NCBI RefSeq assembly: GCF_017948305.1
Contig: NZ_CP072842.1
Coordinates: forward strand, 2,238,501 to 2,302,500
Length of the DNA stretch: 64,000 nt
Reading direction: 5' to 3'
Source: Faecalibacter bovis
Lineage (GTDB): Bacteria > Bacteroidota > Bacteroidia > Flavobacteriales > Weeksellaceae
Within the stretch, counting starts at the first letter, position 1, and the number at the start of each line of letters is the position of its first letter. The notes beneath the pieces are model-generated. The model made no database searches and was not told where the DNA came from. It saw only the letters and a program-made list of their open reading frames with translations. Made by a program: the position numbers and the translations under genes. This document shows, one piece after another, positions 35,770-44,645 of the stretch.

Positions 35770-36426
35770 TTATAGATTATTATCGATTAAATCATGTTTT
35801 ATAGCAAAACGAATTAATGCTATTGAATTTTTGATCTGTAGTTTTTGAAAGATTCGTTTACGATGAGTTTCCACTGTATTGAAACTAATAAATAATTTGC
35901 TAGAAATTTCTTTACTATTACAACCTTCACAAATTAATTTTATAATTTCTAATTCACGGTTGGTAATACTTCCTAAAACTTCATTAAAATTAGAGTTTGT
36001 AGATAAATATGGATTACTAAAATTCTGAATAATCTTATTTCTTAAATCTTCACCAATATAAGATTCTCCATTACTTACACATTTTATCGCTTCAATAAGA
36101 AATTTTGTTTCGTTATGTTTTTCGATGAAACCGTTGATTCCTAGTTTAAAAAGTCCTGAAACTTTTTTAATTCTATTATCACCAGTAAGGATTAGAATTT
36201 TAGTGTTTTTGTGCATATGCTTAATAAGTTTTATTAAGTCAGTAGCATCATCATTGTCAAATTTGATTTCAGTAATAACCAAATCGACTTCGTTCTTAGT
36301 TAACCATTCTTTTGCTTCATGTAGAGTGGTAGCAAAACCAACGATTTCAATCCCTTTTTTCCTGTTTAAAAGTGCTATTAGCCCGTCAATCACAATCTTG
36401 TGATGATCAAGTATAAAAATTCTCAT
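35770..36426 (-). CDS. LuxR/NarL-type regulator with degenerate receiver domain
   Basis: This 218-residue two-domain protein has a receiver-like fold (residues 1-120) and a C-terminal LuxR HTH (about 152-212, LTNRELEIIKLICEGCNSKEI type, then SFNTVETHRKRIFQKL). The phospho-acceptor position, normally Asp as in DLVLMDIRMP, reads VDLVITEIKF with Glu, and the usual acidic pair near the N-terminus is DH. The receiver is therefore probably not phosphorylated. CsgD, the curli master regulator, is also a LuxR-type protein with an atypical receiver, so a CsgD-like role is an attractive inference. Confidence 0.85.
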   Translation of the reverse strand: MRIFILDHHKIVIDGLIALLNRKKGIEIVGFATTLHEAKEWLTKNEVDLVITEIKFDNDDATDLIKLIKHMHKNTKILILTGDNRIKKVSGLFKLGINGFIEKHNETKFLIEAIKCVSNGESYIGEDLRNKIIQNFSNPYLSTNSNFNEVLGSITNRELEIIKLICEGCNSKEISSKLFISFNTVETHRKRIFQKLQIKNSIALIRFAIKHDLIDNNL

Positions 36427-36546
36427 GTTTAGTTTAGTTAGTTGGTTAAAGGTAGTAAAAATGAGAATGTTAAATTGATTTTAAGTGTTTAAATAAAAAT
36501 AAGTTATTAGGTTATATTAATTTATGACGAGATAGAAAATATCTAT

Positions 36547-36984
36547 TTAATCAAATTCCATATTAATTAAAAGCTCGGTTTTTAAACGAGATCTATAATT
36601 ACAATCAATACCATTTAATAATCGATCTACAATATCAAAAAGTACTTCTCGTTTGATGTAATTTATTTCGAGATAATCTGTTTTAGTAACAAAATACATA
36701 TCTAAATTGGTGAAATATCCTTGGAAAGATATTACTTTATGGTCTAATAGATTTTCAACGCTTTCGAAAAATAAATTAAAGGTAGTGTTTTTTATGGTAT
36801 GAGAGTAAATATTATCATTTTCTTTGCAAGCGTATTTTATTTCTAAATCTTCTATAATTTCATTAAAAAAAGTAACAATAATGTGATTCAAATCTATTTT
36901 ATACAGATTTAAATTATATCGTTCTCCTTTCTGATAAAGTTGAAACTGCCTATTAAATTCATTAATGCTAATTTCAAAACTCAT
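36547..36984 (-). CDS. Protein of unknown function
   Basis: This 145-residue acidic, probably cytoplasmic protein has no signal peptide or membrane helix. I recognise no family. It seems to be a small alpha/beta protein, with a helical C-terminus (EVLFDIVDRLLNGIDCNYR). It lies upstream of the LuxR-type regulator on the same strand with a 120-base gap, so it may or may not share its transcript. Confidence 0.65.
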   Translation of the reverse strand: MSFEISINEFNRQFQLYQKGERYNLNLYKIDLNHIIVTFFNEIIEDLEIKYACKENDNIYSHTIKNTTFNLFFESVENLLDHKVISFQGYFTNLDMYFVTKTDYLEINYIKREVLFDIVDRLLNGIDCNYRSRLKTELLINMEFD

Positions 36985-37051
36985 AACTTGCTAGTTGGTA
37001 TATAAATATAACAATTTTTTTGAAAGAGCAAAAAAAATAAGGTATTAATTA

Positions 37052-37861
37052 TTAATACCTTATAGTTCTTTTTGAATTTGAAACGGGCTGCTCAAGATTA
37101 TTTGCATATTGTGTTCTTAATGTCCAATTCCCTTTATCATCATATACATAATTTATACGATTATTTGTTTTTAAACGACCTGAATTGTCGTACAAATTTT
37201 CCTCGACTATGTTACCTTTTTCGTCAAACATTCTACGCTTTTTAGAAACTAATTGTCCTTTTAAATCATGCACAACTTCCTCAATAGGTAATTGATTTTG
37301 ATTGTATTTATAACTCACAACATAACCTTCTTTACCATATTTCACGTTAGTTTTTATCAGTAAATATCCTTTATATTCATTCGTTCTTTCTGTAAAAATG
37401 CCTTCTTCAAGGAAATAAGTCTCTTTTTGATGAACAATTTTATCTTCTACAATTTTATAAACTATTTCAGATACAATAATTTCATTTTCACTCAAGGTTT
37501 CTTTGTAACCTTCTGAAGTGTACTCAAAATCATGAATTTTTGTGATAGATTCATCATTAGAAATCAATTCTCTTTTAACTAATTTTCCAAGATCATCATA
37601 AGTAAAATTTTCTGTAAATAACAAATCACCTGCATCAGAATAATATTCTTTTACATTGATAAAACCTTTTGCATTATAACTTGTTTTGGTGTGAAATTCC
37701 TGAATATAATCTTCAATTATATTCGCTCGTATAAGTGCTTTTGTAAATGATTCTTCTACTGATTTAGGCGAATTTTTAATTTTTTCTTTTTCTAAATCCG
37801 AAGTTTGAGCAAATAAAATCCCGCCAATTAAAACTAAAATTGAACTAAATTTTTTGATCAT
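37052..37861 (-). CDS. Exported protein with YD-like repeats
   Basis: This 269-residue protein has a signal peptide (cleaved near GILFAQ, residue 19). The rest contains beta-hairpin repeats of the type NxxGxVxxxxYYDxxGxLxxxxxFTYDDLGKLVKR and DEKGNIVEENLYDNSGRLKT, similar to RHS/YwqK-like repeats found in many exported Bacteroidota proteins. No toxin or core domain is attached. Function unknown; probably periplasmic or surface-exposed. Confidence 0.75.
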   Translation of the reverse strand: MIKKFSSILVLIGGILFAQTSDLEKEKIKNSPKSVEESFTKALIRANIIEDYIQEFHTKTSYNAKGFINVKEYYSDAGDLLFTENFTYDDLGKLVKRELISNDESITKIHDFEYTSEGYKETLSENEIIVSEIVYKIVEDKIVHQKETYFLEEGIFTERTNEYKGYLLIKTNVKYGKEGYVVSYKYNQNQLPIEEVVHDLKGQLVSKKRRMFDEKGNIVEENLYDNSGRLKTNNRINYVYDDKGNWTLRTQYANNLEQPVSNSKRTIRY

Positions 37862-37977
37862 AATGATATAATTTTAGGTTCATAAAAGTAAGAATAAATT
37901 ATGATTATTATCGTTTAATCCTATTTTTGGCATTTAAGTTTAGATTTCTAAATATATTTGAAAAACATTAAATATTT

Positions 37978-38391
37978 ATGAGTACAAAATTTTCTTTAGT
38001 AGGTAACCAAACTACTGCAATTGATTTATCATTATTATTATTACGTATCGCCGCAGGTGGATTTATGTTTACACATGGTTGGGGTAAATTGGTTAAATTA
38101 GTTAACGGAAACTTCGAATTTGGTGATCCTATTGGACTTGGTGTTGAAATTTCATTAGCATTAACTGTTTTTTCAGAAATTTTTTGTGCCTTTTTTATTG
38201 TCGTAGGTCTTTTTACACGTTTAGCTTCTATTCCTTTAATTATCACGATGATAGTTGCCGTTTTTGTGGTTCACTTAGATCATGATTTTGGAAAAAAAGA
38301 ACTTGGTTTATTCTATCTAATCAATTATTTAGTATTATTTTTATCAGGAGCAGGTAAATATTCAGTAGACTCTTTATTGAGAAATAAATGA
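37978..38391 (+). CDS. DoxX family membrane protein
   Basis: This 137-residue protein with four membrane helices has DoxX features: LLLLRIAAGGFMFTHGWGK near residue 17, FFIVVGLFTRLASIPL near residue 76, and a short soluble linker with HLDHDFGKKELG. DoxX proteins relate to thiosulfate:quinone oxidoreductase or redox and envelope stress functions, but the substrate is generally unknown. It overlaps the deformylase-like gene by four bases (ATGA), so the two are translated together. Confidence 0.85.
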   Translation: MSTKFSLVGNQTTAIDLSLLLLRIAAGGFMFTHGWGKLVKLVNGNFEFGDPIGLGVEISLALTVFSEIFCAFFIVVGLFTRLASIPLIITMIVAVFVVHLDHDFGKKELGLFYLINYLVLFLSGAGKYSVDSLLRNK

Positions 38392-39044
38392 AACAAATAA
38401 TTAGTTTAGTTGTTTTCGTTTGCTCATATTTTCTAAATGCACAGCCTATGAATGCAGCTTACGAAAAGCTTACAAAGGAAGAAATCAATTTAATAAAAGC
38501 AAAATCGGCGCAAACTCCAATGCGTGTTTTACTTACAACGTCTTCTGCTGATACAAAAGTTTTACAATCTATTTCTAAGGATATTGATCCTAAGGATCCA
38601 ATGATAAAATTATTGGCCGATCGCATGTTTGCAACAGTACAAGACGAAAAAAGTAAAGGTGTTGGTATTGCAGCTCCACAAATTGGCATTAACAGAAATG
38701 CATTTTGGGTACAGCGTTTTGATAAGGATGGTCAACCATTTGAGTTTTATATTAATCCAAAAATCACCTGGTATTCATCAATTTTACGATACGGTCGAGA
38801 AGGTTGTCTTTCAATTCCAGAAGAATTTGGTAAAGTGCACCGAAGTTTAGCTATTCAATTAAATTACTTTGATTTAGAAGGTAATCAATTCGAAGAAATT
38901 ATTGAAGGTTTTACTGCGGTTATTTTTCAGCATGAATATGATCATTTGATCGGTAAGTTGTTTACAGATAGAGTTTTAGAGCAGGAATCTTCAACTTATA
39001 AGAATGCTGAAGAAGTAAACGAAGTATATTATCAAACTAAATAA
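38388..39044 (+). CDS. Peptide deformylase homologue with signal peptide
   Basis: All three deformylase motifs are present: GVGIAAPQIG (about 84-93), EGCLSIPE (about 139-146, metal Cys) and QHEYDHLIG (about 181-189, HExxH), so it should bind metal and hydrolyse N-formyl groups. Unusually, the 218-residue chain starts with an apparent export signal (residues 1-18, IISLVVFVCSYFLNAQ) and an N-terminal extension. It may act in the periplasm, where formyl-Met substrates are unexpected. It overlaps the DoxX gene. A cytoplasmic housekeeping copy should exist elsewhere. Confidence 0.85.
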   Translation: MKQIISLVVFVCSYFLNAQPMNAAYEKLTKEEINLIKAKSAQTPMRVLLTTSSADTKVLQSISKDIDPKDPMIKLLADRMFATVQDEKSKGVGIAAPQIGINRNAFWVQRFDKDGQPFEFYINPKITWYSSILRYGREGCLSIPEEFGKVHRSLAIQLNYFDLEGNQFEEIIEGFTAVIFQHEYDHLIGKLFTDRVLEQESSTYKNAEEVNEVYYQTK

Positions 39045-39116
39045 TACAACAGCTTATAGAAGTGTAGTATTTTAGGAATAATTATTGTTAATTTGATTTT
39101 AAATTAATTACATAAT

Positions 39117-39902
39117 TTGTTAGCACATACAATATATCAGCACGAGACAAGTAAAGAATGGGTTACTTTTGTTCATGGAGCAGGAGGTAGTTCTACTATT
39201 TGGTTTAAACAAATTAGAGAATTTCGTAAACATTTTAATATTCTTATTCTTGATTTACGTGGACATGGTCGATCAAAAAATAATTTAAAATCAATCTTCG
39301 AAAAAAGATATACTTTTAAATCTGTTTCCAATGATGTTGTTGATGTTTTGGATCATTTAAAAATTGATAAAACACACTTTGTTGGAGTTTCGTTGGGAAC
39401 AATAATTATTAGGCAAATCGCTGAAGATTATCCAGACCGTGTTACTTCTATGGTAATGGGTGGAGCTGTGATGAAAATGAATTTTCGTGGTCAAATTTTA
39501 ATGAAAATAGGTAATATTTTCAAAAATGTATTTCCGTATTTATTTTTATACAAAATTTTCGCATTTGCTATTATGCCTAAAAATGCGCACAAAGAGTCGA
39601 GAAATTTGTTTATAAACGAAGCCAAAAAATTATATCAGAAAGAATTTTTAAAATGGTTTAAATTAACTTCTGATGTAAATCCTTTATTAAAATGGTTTAG
39701 ACAGGTTGAAATAAACATTCCTACATTTTATATTATGGGCGAAGAAGATTATATGTTTTTACCGACAATACAAAAATTGGTTCAACAACATTATCAATCG
39801 GCTCAATTATATGTTGTAGAAAATAGTGGACACGTAGTGAATGTAGATCAGCCACAAATTTTTAACGAAAAAGTAATCGAATTTATCAAGAAGAATTTAT
39901 AA
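39117..39902 (+). CDS. Alpha/beta hydrolase
   Basis: The 261-residue protein has the fold signature: oxyanion motif HGAGGSS (about 19-25), DLRGHGRSK (about 46-54), the nucleophile elbow GVSLG (about 90-94), the acid in GEEDYMF (about 208-214) and the His in NSGHVVNVDQ (about 236-245). The substrate is unknown; the family includes esterases and C-C hydrolases. The start is a TTG, with no ATG available upstream in frame. A disrupted methyltransferase gene follows 25 bases downstream. Confidence 0.8.
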   Translation: MLAHTIYQHETSKEWVTFVHGAGGSSTIWFKQIREFRKHFNILILDLRGHGRSKNNLKSIFEKRYTFKSVSNDVVDVLDHLKIDKTHFVGVSLGTIIIRQIAEDYPDRVTSMVMGGAVMKMNFRGQILMKIGNIFKNVFPYLFLYKIFAFAIMPKNAHKESRNLFINEAKKLYQKEFLKWFKLTSDVNPLLKWFRQVEINIPTFYIMGEEDYMFLPTIQKLVQQHYQSAQLYVVENSGHVVNVDQPQIFNEKVIEFIKKNL

Positions 39903-39927
39903 TTCTTGGTTTAGAGCCTTTAGCGTA

Positions 39928-40644
39928 ATGGATAATATTTACGAACCAGAATTTGTAAAAAAGTTATTTAACCAAATGTCGAGTTCGTATGAAAGAATGA
40001 ATTACATAACATCTTTTGGATTTTCAATTCGTTGGAGAAATTAATTTATTGATAAATTAGGAAATTCAAAAGAAAAATTAAATGTAATTGATTTACTTTC
40101 AGGTTTGGGCGAGAATTGGACTTTTTTAAAACGTAATTTTCCTAATTCAAACTTTTATGCTTTAGATTTTTCTGAAAACATGATAAATCTATCCAAGCAA
40201 AAAGCAGATAAAATATTTGGCAAGAATCTTAATCTAATTTGCGATAATTTATTAGATAACAAGTTAGAATCTAATAGTTTCGATATTGTTTCTTGTGCTT
40301 ATGGTTTGAAAACCTTTAATGAAGAACAGCTAAATATCATTGCAAAGGAAGTTCATAGAATTTTAAAGCCGAATGGAAAATTTAGTTTCGTTGAAGTTTC
40401 TAAACCTAAAAATAAAGTCTTACTGTATTTTTACAGTTTTTATTTAGGTAAAATTATTCCAATTCTTGGTAAAATATTTTTAGGAAATCCTGAGGATTAT
40501 AAAATGTTGTGGATTTATACCAGTAAATTTCAAAGTTCTGAAAATGTAAAAGATATTTTTGAAAAACATGGGTTAGAAGTAAACATCGATAAATATTTTG
40601 GTGGATGTGCTTCGGGTCTTAACGGGAAAAAAATTAATAAATAA
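39928..40644 (+). pseudogene. Class I methyltransferase (UbiE-like) interrupted by an in-frame stop
   Basis: An ATG at 39928 opens MDNIYEPEFVKKLFNQMSSS...FSIRWRN, then TAA at 40042-40044, then the same frame continues as FIDKLGNSKEKLNVIDLLSGLGEN and 200 further residues to a stop at 40642-40644. N-terminal FVKKLFNQMSSSYERMN matches UbiE/Coq5-type enzymes and DLLSGLGEN is SAM motif I. One base change (for example CAA or AAA to TAA) explains the break. It may be a real nonsense mutation, a sequencing error, or a downstream-initiated truncated protein. Confidence 0.8.
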
Positions 40645-40670
40645 TTAGTTTTAAATTATATAACCTTATT

Positions 40671-40711
40671 ATAAGAAAAAAGCAGTACTTGTAGTACTGC
40701 TTATTTTTTTA
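40671..40711. terminator. Bidirectional intrinsic terminator
   Basis: A 10-bp stem (40680-40689 with 40693-40702, three-base loop) lies between A and T runs. It overlaps the end of the convergent gene at 40701. Confidence 0.85.
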
Positions 40712-41051
40712 ATATATTTTCGAAAAAAGATTTAGAATCATCATCAAAAGTTGGTTTTTGTAATAGTAATTGCGAGATTTTCACAATTTTATCATAATCG
40801 TTTTGTGTGAAATTTCCTCCGAAATGCTCGTGACAAAAATCTCCAATATTTCCTAAAACGACACTAACTTCACTTTCAGTTAATTCTCCTTTTTGTTGCC
40901 AACGTTTACGGAACAATCCAGCAGCTAAATAAGATGAAATGTCAATTAAATCATCAATTGAAATTTTCCCATCATTTTTTAATTTAGCCATGATCATTGC
41001 ATCCATATCACGGTAAATAACATCTCTAATCGTTAATTGTTTTTCTTCCAT
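40701..41051 (-). CDS. Protein of unknown function
   Basis: This 116-residue protein is probably helical and cytoplasmic, without signal peptide or membrane segment. I recognise no family; the central part (ISIDDLIDISSYLAAGLFRK) could be a helical bundle. The ATG at 41051 is preferred to a TTG at 41057. It lies downstream of the pseudouridine synthase gene on the same strand (21-base gap) and is likely co-transcribed. Confidence 0.7.
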   Translation of the reverse strand: MEEKQLTIRDVIYRDMDAMIMAKLKNDGKISIDDLIDISSYLAAGLFRKRWQQKGELTESEVSVVLGNIGDFCHEHFGGNFTQNDYDKIVKISQLLLQKPTFDDDSKSFFENILKK

Positions 41052-41072
41052 CTTCAATATTATATTACAAAA

Positions 41073-42755
41073 TTAAAGAGAAAAATTAGGTTCAACCTGA
41101 AATTTCATCAATTCTTTTGTTGTTGGGTGTGTAAATTCTAAATATTCAGCATGTAAATGCAAACGATTTGCACTTGTACCGTATAAATCATCTCCTATAA
41201 TTGGCGTATTTAATCCTAACTGATGCGATGCATGCATACGCAATTGATGCGTACGACCAGTAATTGGGTAAAAATATATTAAAGTTTTATTGTCTTTTCG
41301 TTTAATTACTTTGTATTTAGTTTGCGCTGGTTTTCCATGTTCGTAACAAACCATCTGACGAGGTCTATCATCCAAATCTACACGCAAAGGTAAATCTATA
41401 ATTCCTTCGTTTTCTACTACAATTCCGTCAAGTAAAGCAATATATCTTTTTTCTATTTTACGTTTAATAAATTGTTGTTGAATTTGTTTATGACTGTCCT
41501 TATTTAAAGCTAAAACTAAAATTCCAGATGTCGCCATATCCAACCTATGGATGATCAAAGGGCCAGTTGCATTCGGAAATTGATGCTTAATTCTCATATA
41601 AACCGAATCTTGTAATTCAATGCCAGGAACCGATAAAAACTCTTCAGGTTTGTTTACCACCACAATGTCGTCATCTTGATAAATAATTTCTAATAGATGG
41701 CCAGTTGTTTGTTCTTTAAACAAAGGATTATCATCGATTTTCAATCCATCAAGCATATGTTTTAATATTGGTTCACATTTCCCCGTACACGCAGGATAAA
41801 AATGCTTATGCTTTCTAACTTCTGATTTTGGAGAATCTCCCCACCAAAATTCAGCCATACAAATAGGTTCTAAATTATTTTGAAAAGCATACTGAAACAG
41901 TTTAGGAGCAGCACATTCACCAGCCGCAGCAGGAGGTTGTTGGAATGAAGTTTCTTTAAAAATATCAAGCAATCCTTTTTTCTCCTTGTTTTGATTTAAG
42001 AATTGGTATTGATCAAATAGTTGGTTTTGTAAAGCGTTTGATTTAGTTTTTCTTTCTTCTTTTAAATTTGTGATTTCTATTTCAAAAACATTGATTTTAG
42101 ATAGAATTTTTTCACGTTCTGTCTCTAATTCTAATGTTAATTTTCTGAATTCGTGTTTATCTCTTAAACTTTGTTTTACTAAATCTTCTTCGTAAGCTTT
42201 TGCTAAATCCTCAGATAAATTTGGAACGATTTGATCACGTTGTTGCTTGCGATCATTTTTATTTGATTTTAGAAGTTTTTTACCTTCTTCAATTTGTTTA
42301 GTTGCTTCCTTTTCAAAAGTGTTCAATTCTGATTTTAGAGAAATGTATTTTGGATCAGATTCTAATCGTTCGATGATAGAATTGATTTCGTTTAAACGAA
42401 CTTCTTGCTGAAGGAAAAATCCATCTTTATTAAGCATATCAAAAACCGGAGGAACAAAGTGCTTGTGCTGATTTGTATTAGCCAATTTACCTGAAAATGC
42501 CGCGATATAACCTATATCTCCATCGGAATTTTTACATACTAAAACTCCAAACATTTTACCAATTGCAGAAGTAGAATCATGTGATTTTAATCCAAAATTG
42601 TGTTCAAAATCAGTTTGATTTTCCAAATATTGTTGCAATTCTTCGCATGCTAATTGTGCAATTGGATGAGGCTTATAATAAAATGGATAATCTAAAGATG
42701 TTGGTAATGTGTGATTTTTGATTGATTGTTTAAAAGAGTGAAAATAGCTTGACAT
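41073..42755 (-). CDS. RluA-family pseudouridine synthase with long N-terminal domain
   Basis: The C-terminal about 210 residues are RluA-type: DIVVVNKPEEFLSVPG, HRLDMATSGILVLA (catalytic Asp), and HQLRMHASHQLGLNTPIIGD. The N-terminal about 330 residues hold a charged coiled-coil region (about 140-250) and a Cys-bearing segment (CAAPKLFQYAF, FYPACTGKCEPIL). This long form is a recognised subgroup of about 560 residues; its RNA target is not obvious. The start is ATG 42755 (MSSYFHSFKQ); an ATG at 42821 would add 22 residues in AT-rich upstream sequence. Confidence 0.88.
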   Translation of the reverse strand: MSSYFHSFKQSIKNHTLPTSLDYPFYYKPHPIAQLACEELQQYLENQTDFEHNFGLKSHDSTSAIGKMFGVLVCKNSDGDIGYIAAFSGKLANTNQHKHFVPPVFDMLNKDGFFLQQEVRLNEINSIIERLESDPKYISLKSELNTFEKEATKQIEEGKKLLKSNKNDRKQQRDQIVPNLSEDLAKAYEEDLVKQSLRDKHEFRKLTLELETEREKILSKINVFEIEITNLKEERKTKSNALQNQLFDQYQFLNQNKEKKGLLDIFKETSFQQPPAAAGECAAPKLFQYAFQNNLEPICMAEFWWGDSPKSEVRKHKHFYPACTGKCEPILKHMLDGLKIDDNPLFKEQTTGHLLEIIYQDDDIVVVNKPEEFLSVPGIELQDSVYMRIKHQFPNATGPLIIHRLDMATSGILVLALNKDSHKQIQQQFIKRKIEKRYIALLDGIVVENEGIIDLPLRVDLDDRPRQMVCYEHGKPAQTKYKVIKRKDNKTLIYFYPITGRTHQLRMHASHQLGLNTPIIGDDLYGTSANRLHLHAEYLEFTHPTTKELMKFQVEPNFSL

Positions 42756-42890
42756 TTCGTATACAAAATAGGTTGCAAATTTAATCCAAATGTATCGATT
42801 CGTAAGCATAAAATATTTCATAAATATTTTGACTAAAAGAGAATGGAAAACAATTAATTAATAAATTTACATCACTATAAAAATTAAACT

Positions 42891-43760
42891 ATGGCTTCGG
42901 GAATATTTGCGGTATTAGACGATATTGCAGCGTTAATGGATGATGTAGCTGTTGCAAGTAAAATTGCTACAAAAAAAACAGCTGGAATTTTAGGAGATGA
43001 TTTAGCTGTAAATGCTGAAAAAGCAACAGGTTTTTTATCCTCAAGAGAATTACCTGTACTTTGGAAGATTACAAAGGGTTCGTTATTAAATAAAGTAATT
43101 ATTGTTCCAATTGTTTTTCTTTTACAATGGATTTATCCAGATATAATTAAATATATATTGATTTTAGGTGGATGTTTTTTAGCTTATGAAGGAGTAGAGA
43201 AAATAATAGAATATCTATTTCATCGTAAAAAAACAGGTACTGAAGTGATAGAAGAGGAGGTAAAAAATGCAGATGATTTAGAAAACACTAAAATTAAATC
43301 TGCAATTACAACGGATTTCATCTTATCTATTGAAATTATAATTATTGCGTTAGGAAGTGTAATGGATAAACCACTTGCCACACAAATTTTAACTGTTTCT
43401 GTTGTAGCTATAATTGCAACTGTTGGGGTTTATGGTGTTGTAGCATTAATTGTTCGTATGGATGACGCAGGATATAAATTAATCAATCAATCGAATGATA
43501 AAGGATTTATGGCTACAATTGGTCATCTTTTAGTAAAGGGCTTACCTTTAATTATAAAGTCTTTGGCTGTGATTGGAACTATTGCTTTGTTAATGGTTTC
43601 AGGAGAAATTTTTGATCATAATATTGAATATATCCATCATTTAGATTTTTCTATTCCAGCTATATTTAAGCAAATGATTATTTCAATAATTATTGGTTTA
43701 ATAGTAGTTGCGTTGGTTAAAATAATTCAAAAAATCTATCAAATTACCTTATCAAAATAA
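42891..43760 (+). CDS. DUF808/YedI family inner-membrane protein
   Basis: The 289-residue protein matches the YedI/DUF808 family: the N-terminal ASGIFAVLDDIAALMDDVA, then KKTAGILGDDLAVNAEKATGF, then about six membrane helices. The function of this family is not known. The gene stands alone, with a strong terminator downstream. Confidence 0.9.
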   Translation: MASGIFAVLDDIAALMDDVAVASKIATKKTAGILGDDLAVNAEKATGFLSSRELPVLWKITKGSLLNKVIIVPIVFLLQWIYPDIIKYILILGGCFLAYEGVEKIIEYLFHRKKTGTEVIEEEVKNADDLENTKIKSAITTDFILSIEIIIIALGSVMDKPLATQILTVSVVAIIATVGVYGVVALIVRMDDAGYKLINQSNDKGFMATIGHLLVKGLPLIIKSLAVIGTIALLMVSGEIFDHNIEYIHHLDFSIPAIFKQMIISIIIGLIVVALVKIIQKIYQITLSK

Positions 43761-43773
43761 GTAGAATATAAAT

Positions 43774-43806
43774 AAAAATCCCATTGAGTAATCAATGGGA
43801 TTTTTT
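43774..43806. terminator. Bidirectional intrinsic terminator
   Basis: A 14-bp stem (43774-43787 with 43792-43805) with A and T flanks separates convergent genes. Confidence 0.9.
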
Positions 43807-43825
43807 TATTTATTTGATTTAGGAA

Positions 43826-44578
43826 TTAAACCCACTCATCATCTTCTTCGTCATCTTCCAATTCAGCATCAATAAATTGGATGTAGAATGCAACAATTTC
43901 TCCGGCAGCATTGTAACCGAAGTAAGAAGGATAAACACCTTCACCAAAACCAGCTTGGAAAATTGGCGCTTTAATATCTGTATTAGGAATTGTCCAGTTA
44001 ATCCATTCACCATCTTCTGATTGGTAAGCAGGATTATTTTTTACATTTTCAGTAAATAATGGTGCGAAATAATCATCATATAAATTTTGATCTTTAGCTT
44101 CCACTTCATCAATAAAAGTTGTAAATGCCTCTTTCGCACTGAAATCAACAATTGTAGTTAAACCACTTTCTGAAGCAAATCCAAAATATTCTCCTTCATT
44201 TAAATCTTCAATCGACTCAATTCCTTTTAAAGCTTCTTCGTAACGAACAGGTTTCTCGTCTGTGAAAGCAATTTTAACACAAGAAATTAAATTTTCCACA
44301 TCTCCATCATCTTCGTAAGTAATAATACTTGCTTGTAAAGGGAAATTTCCTTTTGGAGTTTCTACGAAATATGGATTATTGTCTAATGCTAAATATTGTC
44401 CTAATGGATCATTTACGATAATTTGTCCTGTAGGTAAAGAGATTTCACCCAAAGAAATTTGATCCACTTTAATATCGTTTATTTCTTTCGAAGTAAAATA
44501 CATATCTAAATCATTTGGTGCTAGCGTAAATTCACGCTTTTCTTCCCAAATTTTTAACCATTCTGCAGTTGGTTTCAT
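43826..44578 (-). CDS. DUF4241 family protein
   Basis: The 250-residue acidic, soluble protein fits DUF4241: SLPTGQIIVNDPLGQY and NPYFVETPKGNFPLQASII in the N-terminal half, EYFGFASESGLTTIVD in the middle, and a highly acidic C-terminus (ELEDDEEDDEWV). The family has no established function; relatives occur near immunity-type and hypothetical genes. It is monocistronic as far as I can see. Confidence 0.85.
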   Translation of the reverse strand: MKPTAEWLKIWEEKREFTLAPNDLDMYFTSKEINDIKVDQISLGEISLPTGQIIVNDPLGQYLALDNNPYFVETPKGNFPLQASIITYEDDGDVENLISCVKIAFTDEKPVRYEEALKGIESIEDLNEGEYFGFASESGLTTIVDFSAKEAFTTFIDEVEAKDQNLYDDYFAPLFTENVKNNPAYQSEDGEWINWTIPNTDIKAPIFQAGFGEGVYPSYFGYNAAGEIVAFYIQFIDAELEDDEEDDEWV

Positions 44579-44645
44579 AATTATAATTATTATTTATGTT
44601 ACAAATTTAGTGATAAGAAATTCAATCAAGTTATATAAGTTGATA

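Noticed and set aside
40105-40644. A standalone 179-codon methyltransferase starting at 40105
   Set aside because: This start falls inside SAM motif I, and homologous sequence continues upstream in the same frame to 39928; it is better read as the 3' part of an interrupted gene.
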